Positions 18,355 through 26,005 are shown, counted from the first letter of the stretch. The stretch is 38,274 nucleotides of DNA from Dehalococcoidia bacterium UBA3254 (GCA_002362735.1 DEUU01000354.1:1-38274); one strand, 5' to 3'. Notes: a model not told the origin generated them from the letters alone. Program-made: numbers and translations.

Positions 18355-19197
18355 ATGCAACCTCAGCGTTCATTACTGGAGCAGATGGTAGATTTCTTTC
18401 TATCCGCGTTCGTACTTCCGGGGCTCGCCGCAAAGTACATTCTGATCGCCATCGGGCTTGGTCTGGCCTTCGGGACGGTCTGGCTGACCGCTTACTGGCC
18501 GCCGCTTAGAAAATGGCAGCTCTGGGTCATTGGCGCTGTCAGCGCTTTTCTGACCTGGATAACTATCGCTTTTATCCAGATACCTGCACAAAGCGGCGTC
18601 GGTCAGATATTGATCCATTTCGTGAGCCCGGCCGGGCTGACACAATGGATTTATCTGGTATCGATTCCGTCTATTCTTCTGAGCGGCCTCGTCCAGGAAG
18701 GAGCGAAGCTGGTCCCGACCGTCTTCTGGTGGCTGCGCCACAACCGCCGTCTCGATCCGAAGATCGGGCTTCTTGCGGGAGCTGTGGCCGGAGCGGGATT
18801 CGGCATCTTCGAATCTGTCTGGGTCCATAACTCCATGTTCGCCGGCGGCTGGACTTGGCAGGTTGTCCAGGTTAACGGTTTAATCGGCCTTGCCGGGTTC
18901 TGGGAAAGGTTTTTCGCCGTTGGATTCCACATTTCGGTGTCGGCGCTGGCAGGTTACGGCCTAGCAAAAGGCTGGGGCTGGCAATTCTATCTGATCGCCT
19001 CTTTTCTGCACGGGGCATTGAACTATGTCGTAGTGCCGTTTCAAACGGGAGCGCTGAGCACCATTTGGCTGGAAATATACGTGGCAGTGTTGTCAGTAGT
19101 ACTGGCCTCTATTGTGCTCTGGATGAGGTGGAGGAGAACCGGTTCGTCCGGGACAGATACCTCAGAGGAAGAATCAGGACCAGATTCAACAAGCTGA
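18355..19197 (+). CDS. PrsW-like intramembrane metalloprotease
   Basis: This is a 280-residue polytopic membrane protein with about eight hydrophobic segments. It shows the spaced motifs of the PrsW/CPBP-like proteases: QEGAK (Q114, E115, K118, in place of EExxK), GAGFGIFES (E153), ERFFAVGFH (R185, H192) and SFLHGALNY (H219, N223). The first Glu of the EExxK motif is Gln here, but Glu115 remains. Studied PrsW cleaves the anti-sigma factor RsiW in Bacillus. An ECF sigma gene lies 1.4 kb away, but no anti-sigma gene is visible, so a link is only a guess. The last 89 bp overlap the convergent MFS gene. GGGGAAGG precedes the ATG. Confidence 0.82.
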   Translation: MQPQRSLLEQMVDFFLSAFVLPGLAAKYILIAIGLGLAFGTVWLTAYWPPLRKWQLWVIGAVSAFLTWITIAFIQIPAQSGVGQILIHFVSPAGLTQWIYLVSIPSILLSGLVQEGAKLVPTVFWWLRHNRRLDPKIGLLAGAVAGAGFGIFESVWVHNSMFAGGWTWQVVQVNGLIGLAGFWERFFAVGFHISVSALAGYGLAKGWGWQFYLIASFLHGALNYVVVPFQTGALSTIWLEIYVAVLSVVLASIVLWMRWRRTGSSGTDTSEEESGPDSTS

Positions 19198-20383
19198 TGC
19201 CGCCAACCAGTATAAAGGCGAACTGATAGTTAAGATTAAGATCATAAATATAACCCGCTAATGTAGGTCCCAGCATCCCTCCGATGGAGTAAAATAATAC
19301 GATCGCGCCAGTAATTTCTCCATGCGAACGCAGTCCGAATAAGTCGGCCACTATAATCGGCCTGGAGAGAGAAACTATACCCCAGCCAAGCCCGAACAGG
19401 GCCCCAAAGAGATAGAAAGACCCCGTCTGGTGAACACCCAGCAGAAAAAACATACCGGCCGCTGAGCATGCCAGGGAGATCGCCAGAGTCGCCAGACTGC
19501 CCAACCTATCCATTACGATGCCCATGGTTAAACTGGCGCACATATTGGACAAATTCACCACTGATAGAACGGCCGTAGCCATGGCAATAGTTAACCCGAG
19601 GTCGCTAGCCGCAGGCACAAGGTGCACCGAAACTGATTGCTGAATCATTCCGGAGAAGAATACAATAAAGCCAAAGATCCAGAAATTCCCTGTTCTTAAG
19701 GCCTTCTTGATATTCATACCCGCTGCCGGAGAGACCGCTATTTCCGGGATATTGCCTTTTTGTGCGGCCATGGGTATTAACTTCTTGGTACGGTACATGA
19801 GGAGTGCGATAATAATGGTAATAAACAGGATAATGCCTCCCATAACCAAAAAAGCAGCCTGCCAACCGTAGTTGGAGATGAAGAAGAGAGCCACCGGAGG
19901 CGCCGTGGTGCCACCCACACCCGCCCCTGCCAGGGCAATCCCTGTCATTAATCCGCGCTTGCCGCCATAATAACGGGTGAGAAGGGTTGTTAACGGAGCA
20001 ACGCTTGCCAATCCGATTCCAGTCAGGATCCCGTAGAAAACGTACAGCTGCCATAAGGCGGTAAGCTGTGACAGAAGCAAATAGGATGCACTTTCAAATA
20101 CGCCGCAGACAACTATCACTAGCCTTTGCCCAAACTTATCCCCCAGACGCCCGGCAAAGATGCCGAGAACGCCTCCCACGGTCATCATCAGGGAGAATGC
20201 ACCGGAGGTCTCGGTATGCGTCCAGCCGAACTGGGTGGAGATTGGCGTGAAAAAGATACCATAGGAAACAAACGCCAGCGCTCCTGCCATCACCGTCAGA
20301 AAGCAGGCTACTACTACCGAATATTGATTTAACAGACCGGAAATACCTGAACCGGATGGAGCGGAGTCTTGACGACCGGACAC
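19109..20383 (-). CDS. MFS transporter (monocarboxylate/oxalate-formate antiporter-like)
   Basis: This is a 424-residue, 12-TM major facilitator protein. The loop 2-3 motif appears as GRLGDKFGQRLVI, and the second half repeats it as GIVMDRLGSLATL. The start YGIFFTPISTQFGWTHTETS and the segment RYYGGKRGLMTGIALAGAGVGG resemble MCT/OFA-type carriers of organic acids. The substrate cannot be stated. The start is GTG with GAGGA 7 bp upstream. The 3' end overlaps the PrsW-like gene by 89 bp tail to tail. Confidence 0.92.
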   Translation of the reverse strand: MSGRQDSAPSGSGISGLLNQYSVVVACFLTVMAGALAFVSYGIFFTPISTQFGWTHTETSGAFSLMMTVGGVLGIFAGRLGDKFGQRLVIVVCGVFESASYLLLSQLTALWQLYVFYGILTGIGLASVAPLTTLLTRYYGGKRGLMTGIALAGAGVGGTTAPPVALFFISNYGWQAAFLVMGGIILFITIIIALLMYRTKKLIPMAAQKGNIPEIAVSPAAGMNIKKALRTGNFWIFGFIVFFSGMIQQSVSVHLVPAASDLGLTIAMATAVLSVVNLSNMCASLTMGIVMDRLGSLATLAISLACSAAGMFFLLGVHQTGSFYLFGALFGLGWGIVSLSRPIIVADLFGLRSHGEITGAIVLFYSIGGMLGPTLAGYIYDLNLNYQFAFILVGGISLLNLVLILPLRYLSRTNRFSSTSSRAQ

Positions 20384-20417
20384 AAAAATTCCTCTTTACG
20401 ATACGGGATTTAGTTCT

Positions 20418-20434
20418 GTTAAGATAATTTTAAC
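20418..20434. promoter_or_regulatory. Small dyad in the MFS / sigma-HAD divergent spacer
   Basis: GTTAA and TTAAC flank a 7-bp centre (GATAATT). The site lies 35-51 bp upstream of the MFS GTG start in an AT-rich divergent spacer. It could be an operator; it has no other support. Confidence 0.25.
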
Positions 20435-20574
20435 GATATTAATGAAATTTTGCACGCTTCGGCCGAAAATATTTTGCCATTCAACTTTTAAGCGGGGTTT
20501 TCCGTTATACAAGTATCCGTCGCTTGATTTGATAAAAGACACCTTATTAAGCTAACATATCTGGAGGTCCAAAA

Positions 20575-21909
20575 ATGTTTGATACTCTCATGAATCCAGA
20601 GCCGGACGCCTGTATCGAAGACCTGGTTTCCAGGTCCCAAAATGGTGAGCGAGAGGCTTTTGCCTCGTTATATAAAGAATTTGCCGGTCCCGTTTACCGC
20701 TACATCTATACCAGAGTCAGCCGAACAGAGCAGGCGGAAGACCTGACTCAAGAGGTCTTCGTAAAAGCTCTGGCAAATATCCATTCGTTCCGGTTTGAGA
20801 ACAAACCGTTTGCCAGTTGGCTCTTCACGATTGCCCACAATCTCGTCATCGACTATTACCGTCAGTCCAGCCGAAAGCCATCTGTCGCTATCGAAGATTG
20901 GGATTCCGGCGATGCGGATGATCCGGTCACAGCCATAGAACAGGACCAGGAAATCTCCGCTGTCAAACGAGCGATCGAAGGGCTTCCTGCCCGTGAGAAG
21001 GAAGTAATTTCATTACGCTTCGGAACCGAGCTTTCAATCACCGAGACCGCCCGTATAACCGGAACGTCTGAAGGCAGCGTCAAAAAGCTCCAGCATGAAG
21101 CTATTGTAAAACTCAGAAGACAGATCGAGAAAAGCGAGCGATCAAACTTAAAAGTTAATGGTCTCTTTTTTGATTATGATGGGACTATCAGCCCTTTAAA
21201 TGTACCGAGACAACTCTCCCGGATACCTTCGCATATGGAGGCGTTGCTGGACCGGATGCGGAGATTTGTCCGGATTGGGATCATTACAGCCAAAGACCTG
21301 AATTTTATTTTACCGCGCACTTCTTTTGCTCATGCCTGGGGAGCGATTGCCGGACTGGAAATTAAGACCGGCTCTCAACCGGTGGTGGCGGATGGGGTAA
21401 AGCAAGTCCTGCCATCGCTCAACCAGGCCTTGGATTTTGCACATCTGAACTCTGGGGACGGCGTAGTGATTGAAGAAAAATGTGACTATTCAGGCCAGGC
21501 ACTGGCTTTTTGCGTGGACTGGCGGCGTGCCAGTAACAGGAAAAAGGTCATTCAAATGACCGGCGACATAATCTCCCATTGTAAAGAACTTTCGCTGAAA
21601 ATAGTCCGTTACCCGGGAAAGCCCTACTTCGATGTTTTCTGCTGCTCCATCAACAAAGGAAAAGCCTTAAAACAGCTTAAAAATACTCTCAGTCTAAAGG
21701 GAAAAGTACTCTATATGGGCGATTCCCTGATGGATAATGCTGCTTTTAACGCTGCCGATATAAGTATCGGTGTAACCGGGGAAACAAAAGCCCCGGACTT
21801 GCACTGCCAGTACTGGATCAATTTTGAAGAAGTTGCCGGCTTCCTGGATTCACTTTTTAAAAATGATTTCAACTTCAGTCCCGCCTTGCCCGGTATCCGG
21901 CTGAAGTAG
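20575..21909 (+). CDS. ECF sigma-70 factor fused to a trehalose-phosphatase-like HAD domain
   Basis: This single 444-residue frame has two parts. Residues about 15-100 are sigma region 2 (YRYIYTRVSRTEQAEDLTQE, then a region 2.4-like IAHNLVIDYYRQSSR). Residues about 125-182 are sigma region 4 (LPAREKEVISLRFGTELSIT, then TGTSEGSVKKLQHEAIVKLR). From about 193 a HAD-superfamily phosphatase begins. It has motif I FFDYDGTISPL (D200, D202), motif II IITAKD (T238), the conserved Lys in NKGKALKQL and motif IV MGDSLMDNAAF (D383, D387). The middle cap and motif I are most like trehalose-6-phosphate phosphatase (HAD IIB). All four HAD motifs are intact, so it may be an active phosphatase. GGAGG lies 7 bp before the ATG and a strong terminator follows the stop. 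No anti-sigma gene adjoins. The fusion is unusual. Confidence 0.92.
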   Translation: MFDTLMNPEPDACIEDLVSRSQNGEREAFASLYKEFAGPVYRYIYTRVSRTEQAEDLTQEVFVKALANIHSFRFENKPFASWLFTIAHNLVIDYYRQSSRKPSVAIEDWDSGDADDPVTAIEQDQEISAVKRAIEGLPAREKEVISLRFGTELSITETARITGTSEGSVKKLQHEAIVKLRRQIEKSERSNLKVNGLFFDYDGTISPLNVPRQLSRIPSHMEALLDRMRRFVRIGIITAKDLNFILPRTSFAHAWGAIAGLEIKTGSQPVVADGVKQVLPSLNQALDFAHLNSGDGVVIEEKCDYSGQALAFCVDWRRASNRKKVIQMTGDIISHCKELSLKIVRYPGKPYFDVFCCSINKGKALKQLKNTLSLKGKVLYMGDSLMDNAAFNAADISIGVTGETKAPDLHCQYWINFEEVAGFLDSLFKNDFNFSPALPGIRLK

Positions 21910-21934
21910 CCGTCTTGCGGCCAGGTTTGAGAAT

Positions 21935-21969
21935 GGAGCCGGTAAGATCCACCGGCTCCCTGTATTTTT
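21935..21969 (+). terminator. Rho-independent terminator after the sigma-HAD gene
   Basis: GGAGCCGGT (21935-21943) pairs perfectly with ACCGGCTCC (21951-21959) around a 7-nt loop, giving a 9-bp GC-rich stem. CTGTATTTTT follows. It lies 26 bp after the stop codon and closes this transcription unit. Confidence 0.9.
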
Positions 21970-22083
21970 ACTATGCTAGGAAAATCTGACAAAATATAGA
22001 TTGATTATTATTCAAGAAGGTCCCCGAGAAAAATAATTCAAAAAGCCGCATTTTTAAATATTGGAACTTCCTAATTTAATCTG

Positions 22084-22112
22084 TTGACAGAAAAATTATT
22101 TTCTTATATTAT
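22084..22112 (+). promoter_or_regulatory. Sigma-70 promoter of the perR-rbr-sod module
   Basis: A perfect -35 TTGACA (22084-22089), a 17-bp spacer and the -10 TATTAT (22107-22112) predict a start near 22119. It is the best promoter in the window and lies 38 bp before the regulator's GTG. Confidence 0.8.
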
Positions 22113-22115
22113 TAG

Positions 22116-22133
22116 TAATAGTAATTATTATTA
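22116..22133. promoter_or_regulatory. Fur/PerR-type operator
   Basis: The 18-bp stretch TAATAGTAATTATTATTA is a near-perfect dyad: 16 of 18 positions are symmetric around AATT. It resembles the AT-rich boxes of the Fur/PerR family and covers the predicted transcription start of the regulator gene, as expected for self-repression. Confidence 0.7.
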
Positions 22134-22150
22134 TTAAGGGGGCGGTTGAG

Positions 22151-22555
22151 GTGGAAAGAAGGACAAAACAAAAAGAAGCCATTATCAGCGTTTTAAGGGA
22201 GACTACTTCTCATCCAGATGCGGAATGGGTTTATGAAAAAGTAAAGAGACAAATCCCGGGAGTTAGCCTGGGGACGATCTACCGGAATCTGAGAATATTA
22301 AAAAAAACCGGAGCAATTCAGGAAATAGATACTTCCGGCGAAGAAGCCCATTTCGATGGGAACCCGGAGCCGCATTATCATTTCCGGTGTGATAGATGCG
22401 GAAATATTTTTGACCTGGATGAAACAGTGGACAAGGAAATCGAAGAGAGAGTGGAGAGTAAGACAGGTTTTAAAGTGACGCACCATCACATGGAGGTGAG
22501 GGGAATATGCTCAGGATGTTTGGAAAAGATAAAACATTTACCGCCAAATAAATAA
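22151..22555 (+). CDS. Fur-family transcriptional regulator, PerR-like
   Basis: This is a 134-residue metal-dependent repressor. The N-terminal winged helix (about 1-75) includes SLGTIYRNLRILKKTGAI. The dimerisation domain has EAHFDGNPEPHYHFRC, typical of PerR-like members. Structural zinc is held by C80-x2-C83 and C120-x2-C123. His pairs (H75, H77, HHH at 111-113) supply the sensing site. PerR, which responds to peroxide by His oxidation, is favoured over Fur because rubrerythrin and SOD follow. The start is GTG with AAGGGGG 8 bp upstream. A dyad in its own promoter suggests autoregulation. The rubrerythrin gene follows after 25 bp. Confidence 0.93.
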   Translation: MERRTKQKEAIISVLRETTSHPDAEWVYEKVKRQIPGVSLGTIYRNLRILKKTGAIQEIDTSGEEAHFDGNPEPHYHFRCDRCGNIFDLDETVDKEIEERVESKTGFKVTHHHMEVRGICSGCLEKIKHLPPNK

Positions 22556-22580
22556 TATAGTAAAAAGGAGAGAGAAAAAA

Positions 22581-23156
22581 ATGAGTAAGTTAAAAGGTAC
22601 CCAGACAGAAAAGAACCTGTTGACCGCTTTCGCCGGGGAATCTCAGGCGAGGAACCGGTATACTTTCTTTGCGAGCGCCGCGAGAAAGGAAGGGTTTGAG
22701 CAAATCGCCAACATTTTCACCGAAACTGCTGAAAATGAAAAGGAGCATGCCAAGGTATTCTTCCAGTATCTGGAAGGAGGGGACGTCGAAATTACCGCCT
22801 CCTATCCAGCCGGAGCCATTAGAGACACCAAATCCAATCTGATAGCAGCCGCGGAAGGCGAAAAAATGGAATGGACGAAGATCTACAGTGATTTCGGTCA
22901 GACGGCCAGAAAGGAAGGTTTCGAACAGATTGCTAATTCATTCGATCAAATCAGTAAAGTTGAGAAATTTCATGAAGGCCGATATCGTAAATTAGCCGAG
23001 AATGTGAATAATGGCGAAGTGTTCAAGAAAAAGACCGCCGTAAAGTGGCACTGCATTAATTGTGGATATATTTATGAAGGGACCGAACCACCAAAGCAAT
23101 GCCCTGCTTGCCAGCACCCGCAGTCATATTATGAGATACTGGCCGAGAACTATTAA
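22581..23156 (+). CDS. rbr: Rubrerythrin
   Basis: This is a 191-residue non-haem iron protein that reduces hydrogen peroxide in the cytosol of anaerobes. The N-terminal four-helix di-iron domain (about 1-145) has the two ExxH-type ligand sets FAGESQARNRY / TAENEKEHAKV and AAEGEKMEWTKIY / SKVEKFHEGRY. The C-terminal rubredoxin domain has CINCGYIYEG and CPACQHP. Helices 1 and 3 carry the repeated phrase ARKEGFEQIAN, reflecting the internal repeat of the fold. AGGAG lies 10 bp before the ATG. The gene is co-directional with the regulator (25 bp) and SOD (102 bp). Confidence 0.97.
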   Translation: MSKLKGTQTEKNLLTAFAGESQARNRYTFFASAARKEGFEQIANIFTETAENEKEHAKVFFQYLEGGDVEITASYPAGAIRDTKSNLIAAAEGEKMEWTKIYSDFGQTARKEGFEQIANSFDQISKVEKFHEGRYRKLAENVNNGEVFKKKTAVKWHCINCGYIYEGTEPPKQCPACQHPQSYYEILAENY

Positions 23157-23258
23157 GGAGATAAACCGGGCTTTCTGTGGAAGGTCGATTCATCGGAGAA
23201 ATTAATAGATTCCAGTTTAGGAGAATAACCAGTACAGAATAAAGAATGGAGGATTGAG

Positions 23259-23837
23259 ATGGAGCACAAGTTACCGGAATTGCCCTATGCCAAGGACGCC
23301 CTTGCCCCAAACATATCGGCTGAGACCCTGGAATACCATTATGGAAAACATCACAAGACTTATGTGGACAATCTTAACAAATTAATTCCGGGCACGGAAT
23401 TTGAGAATGCCAGTCTGGAAGACATTATCAAAAAGGCCTCTGGTGGCATCTTTAATAATGCCGCTCAAATCTGGAACCATACCTTTTACTGGAACTGTCT
23501 GTCTCCGAAGGGCGGAGGTGAACCAATCGGACCCCTCGCCGAGACAATCAATAAAAGTTTCGGATCCTTCGCGCAGTTCAAAGAAAAGTTCACAGCTGCG
23601 GCTACTACTCTCTTCGGTTCCGGATGGGCGTGGTTGGTGAAGAATGCGGACGGTAGCCTCACGATTGAAAGCACCAGCAACGCTGGTAACCCTTTAAAGG
23701 ACAACAAGAAACCGGTTTTAACTTGCGATGTCTGGGAGCATGCCTATTACATCGATTATCGGAATGTCCGAGCGAAGTATGTAGAGGCTTTCTGGAAACT
23801 CATAAACTGGGATTTCGTCAGCAAAAATACCATGTGA
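23259..23837 (+). CDS. sodB: Superoxide dismutase, Fe-type of the Fe/Mn family
   Basis: SOD converts superoxide to oxygen and peroxide. At 192 residues it is full length and cytoplasmic. Metal ligands are H27 ([20 protein letters not shown]), H74 ([14 protein letters not shown]), D157 and H161 ([12 protein letters not shown]). Gln70 before IWNHTFYW and the AAQIW sequence point to the iron form, though cambialistic use cannot be excluded. GGAGG lies 6 bp before the ATG. Together with rubrerythrin it forms a superoxide-then-peroxide detoxification pair. Confidence 0.96.
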   Translation: MEHKLPELPYAKDALAPNISAETLEYHYGKHHKTYVDNLNKLIPGTEFENASLEDIIKKASGGIFNNAAQIWNHTFYWNCLSPKGGGEPIGPLAETINKSFGSFAQFKEKFTAAATTLFGSGWAWLVKNADGSLTIESTSNAGNPLKDNKKPVLTCDVWEHAYYIDYRNVRAKYVEAFWKLINWDFVSKNTM

Positions 23838-23879
23838 TCGGACAGGCACATCATTACATATCGGCGGTACCGTCAGGAC

Positions 23880-23925
23880 CAGCAGAAAGGACCATAGTGG
23901 GGATAGCGACTAGGGCTTTCTGCTG
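23880..23925. terminator. Hairpin between convergent sodB and the DnaJ-domain gene
   Basis: CAGCAGAAAG (23880-23889) pairs perfectly with CTTTCTGCTG (23916-23925); inner segments CC/GG and TAGT/ACTA can extend the stem. It spans the stop codon of the minus-strand gene. No clear T-tract follows on either strand, so termination is likely but not certain. Confidence 0.5.
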
Positions 23926-24788
23926 TTCCCTGATTTAGATTTGGAGGGCGCAGGAAGAGAACGGCGTGAGCCGACGTTCAGCGCGTGGTCGAGAGAGAAT
24001 CCAAAGGCCACCGCGAATACAATAATGGCAATAAGCGTAAATACTATCTGATTTAAATTCAAAAAATAATAAACAGGGATCATGACAATCGCTTCTAATA
24101 GTGAGAATGCCAGAAGATTAGCGACGAGCGTAGCCGGGCTGAATCCGCGATTCTCTTTCCGCGCCGGAGACGAAGCAGGTTTAACGTCGGAGGACGTCGA
24201 GCTTTGAGGAGGGGCGGCGGCTTTGCCGGAAACGGACACTATGGGTCCGAATTCAACATGCATTTCTACTTTGACCAGGACACGGTCCAGCATATGGGTG
24301 TCTTCATTTTCTAGTTTGATCAATAGATCGCAGCTGTAGAGAGTGCCGGGGACCCCGGTGCCGGTAGCTTCAAGTGTTACTTCTAATGGCAGCCGTTCCG
24401 TGGTAAGGGAATTTACGGCGGTGACGGTCAACCAGGGAGCAGGCTGATTATCAATCCAGATACTGGTGTAAGGGCCTCCGACACTTAAAACCCTGATAGT
24501 AGTGGTTTTCTGCTCACCAAGATGGACTTCTTTAAATCGAATTCCAGTTGGGTCAACAGAGAGTCTGGGGGGTATTTTATAGGGATTATTGTTGGGATTA
24601 CTGACAATAGCATACGCTTGATTCACAATGGCTAACTCGGCTTCAGCCTTCTTGCGAATGCTCTCAGGTTTGTCCTGATTTTTGTCAGGATGCAATAATT
24701 GTGCTTTATAAATATACTGCTCTTTGATCTCGGCATCAGAAGCTGTCTCGGGGACTCCGAGAATCCGGCAGGCTTCCGCCCAATCCAT
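23910..24788 (-). CDS. DnaJ-domain membrane protein with Ig-like middle domain
   Basis: This is a 292-residue protein. Residues 1-70 are a J domain with the HPD motif at 33-35 (LHPDKN), so it should stimulate an Hsp70 ATPase. Residues about 75-180 look like a beta-sandwich of the Ig or HYDIN kind (IRFKEVHLGEQKTTTIRV, APWLTVTAV, GTLYSCDLLIKLENED). A Ser/Pro-rich linker follows, then two hydrophobic helices (about 217-265) and a basic Ser-rich tail. The domain order with two late TM helices suggests both ends face the cytoplasm. It starts 10 bp after the VWA gene, so the two form one operon. The client is unknown. No dnaK is in the window. Confidence 0.88.
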   Translation of the reverse strand: MDWAEACRILGVPETASDAEIKEQYIYKAQLLHPDKNQDKPESIRKKAEAELAIVNQAYAIVSNPNNNPYKIPPRLSVDPTGIRFKEVHLGEQKTTTIRVLSVGGPYTSIWIDNQPAPWLTVTAVNSLTTERLPLEVTLEATGTGVPGTLYSCDLLIKLENEDTHMLDRVLVKVEMHVEFGPIVSVSGKAAAPPQSSTSSDVKPASSPARKENRGFSPATLVANLLAFSLLEAIVMIPVYYFLNLNQIVFTLIAIIVFAVAFGFSLDHALNVGSRRSLPAPSKSKSGNSRKP

Positions 24789-24798
24789 GATTTCTCCT

Positions 24799-25458
24799 TT
24801 ATTTCGGTTTCAGGCTTTTAGGACTTGTTAATAATAAAGATGCAGAGGTGATGGCGCTGGCGAACTTATCGCTGTCGACTTTGGAGCTCAAATCAGTCCG
24901 GGAAGCAAGCTGCTGTAAAAATTCCTGATCCGCGTCGTCTGTACCTATGGTTACGATTTGAATTCCTTCTGCCTTCGCTTGTGTCGCGGCTTCGAGGCTG
25001 GTCTTAGCGCTCTCAGGCATTCCATCCGTGGCAATAACCATCACCTTTATGCCTGTAAAATCTTTTAGCTTCGCGTGAGCCATTTTGATGGCAGCGGTCA
25101 GGTTGGTAGCTCCACCGGCATTGAGATTTCTTAACGCATTTTGCAGCACCCCGATATCAGTCGTGGGTTCATTGAGACCCTCCGCTTTCTCACTGAATTT
25201 AATCAGTCCTACACGGTAGTCTTTTTTAAACGCGTTTCTCGCAAAACCAAGTATTCCCAGTTTGGCTTCCGACAACTTTTCACCTTTCATGCTTCCGGAG
25301 CAATCAATAACGAGATAGACTTTTCCATAATTAATGGCAAATCCCACCGAGATCGGCTTTGATGAAGCCTGTATTTTAATACCTCCATTCACAATGGAAA
25401 TCTCTTTGCTCGCCGGTTTATTTGTGATCTGGATACCGGTGTTTTTTTCTTTTTCCAT
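24799..25458 (-). CDS. Stand-alone VWA-domain protein with intact MIDAS
   Basis: This is a 219-residue cytoplasmic von Willebrand factor A domain protein. MIDAS metal ligands are DCSGS (D52, S54, S56), T118 in GGATNLT and D145 in ATDGMPE. A short lead of about 40 residues precedes the domain, and there is no signal peptide or TM. Similar VWA proteins (TerY/YegL-like) act as cation-dependent assembly partners of stress-response kinases and phosphatases. None of those adjoin here; the only partner is the DnaJ-domain gene 10 bp downstream. Upstream lies a 229-bp divergent spacer shared with a MerR-type gene. Confidence 0.9.
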   Translation of the reverse strand: MEKEKNTGIQITNKPASKEISIVNGGIKIQASSKPISVGFAINYGKVYLVIDCSGSMKGEKLSEAKLGILGFARNAFKKDYRVGLIKFSEKAEGLNEPTTDIGVLQNALRNLNAGGATNLTAAIKMAHAKLKDFTGIKVMVIATDGMPESAKTSLEAATQAKAEGIQIVTIGTDDADQEFLQQLASRTDLSSKVDSDKFASAITSASLLLTSPKSLKPK

Positions 25459-25569
25459 TTTTTCATCCCCGATTCAACGAAAAATATTCAGTCTTAAGAG
25501 TATTCTGGATTTAATCATATCAAAAAATAGTTAAATTAGAAATTATTAAGAAAAGAATACAGGCTCGCA

Positions 25570-25675
25570 TAGTACGAAAGTAAGAGAATGAATACTTGCA
25601 ATAGGTACTAACGGTCGATTGTCTAACATCCTGCGAAAGAATATATTCAAATATAGTTCTTCGTGACGAATATAT
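25570..25675. promoter_or_regulatory. Dyad-rich divergent control region before the MerR-type gene
   Basis: ATATATTC (25641-25648) and GAATATAT (25668-25675) form a perfect inverted repeat around 19 bp. Within it TTCGTGACGAA (25660-25670) is an 11-bp palindrome, and GAATATATTC (25639-25648) is itself palindromic. Further out TAGTAC/GTACTA (25570-25575, 25605-25610) nests AAGTA/TACTT. The inner dyad ends next to the ribosome site. Confidence 0.5.
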
Positions 25676-25687
25676 GGAGGTTGCTAA

Positions 25688-25942
25688 TTGTCCATTATTA
25701 TTGACGGGCAGAAATATTACAGGACCAGCGAGGCCTGCAAAAAAGCAGGCACCAACCGGGCGACATTTTTACGATGGGTAAGAGAAAACAAATTCCAGGA
25801 CGTCCAGTATCGAGATTTAAACGGATGGCGGCTTTTTTCTGAACTGGAAATCGCTCAGTTGAAAGCCAGAGCAAACAAACGGTTATCCGTAAAACGCGCT
25901 GAAGTAAACCTCTGGCTAGATAGAGTATCATCGATTTCGTGA
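25688..25942 (+). CDS. Small MerR/excisionase-type helix-turn-helix protein
   Basis: This is an 84-residue protein. Residues about 9-70 form a MerR-like winged helix (YYRTSEACKKAGTNRATFLRW, then GWRLFSELEIAQLKA). It has no C-terminal coiled coil or effector domain, so it resembles stand-alone MerR-HTH or excisionase-like proteins. The start is TTG with GGAGG 7 bp upstream. It is divergent from the VWA/DnaJ pair and convergent with the Rh channel gene. The dyads just upstream could be its own binding sites. No integrase or phage gene is nearby, so an excisionase role is not supported. Confidence 0.8.
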   Translation: MSIIIDGQKYYRTSEACKKAGTNRATFLRWVRENKFQDVQYRDLNGWRLFSELEIAQLKARANKRLSVKRAEVNLWLDRVSSIS

Positions 25943-26005
25943 TATTTCCGGTGACAATCACTGCGAAACTGGCTCAGGACAGACGATCAGACCGGTTAAT
26001 ATCCC

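Noticed and set aside
18400..18828. Minus-strand frame of 142 codons inside the PrsW-like gene.
   Set aside because: It is antisense to a membrane protein with conserved protease motifs; the product is Arg/Asp-rich, as expected of a shadow.
25688..25942. Idea that the small MerR-type protein is a phage or plasmid excisionase.
   Set aside because: No integrase, attachment repeat, phage gene or transposase is visible in the window.
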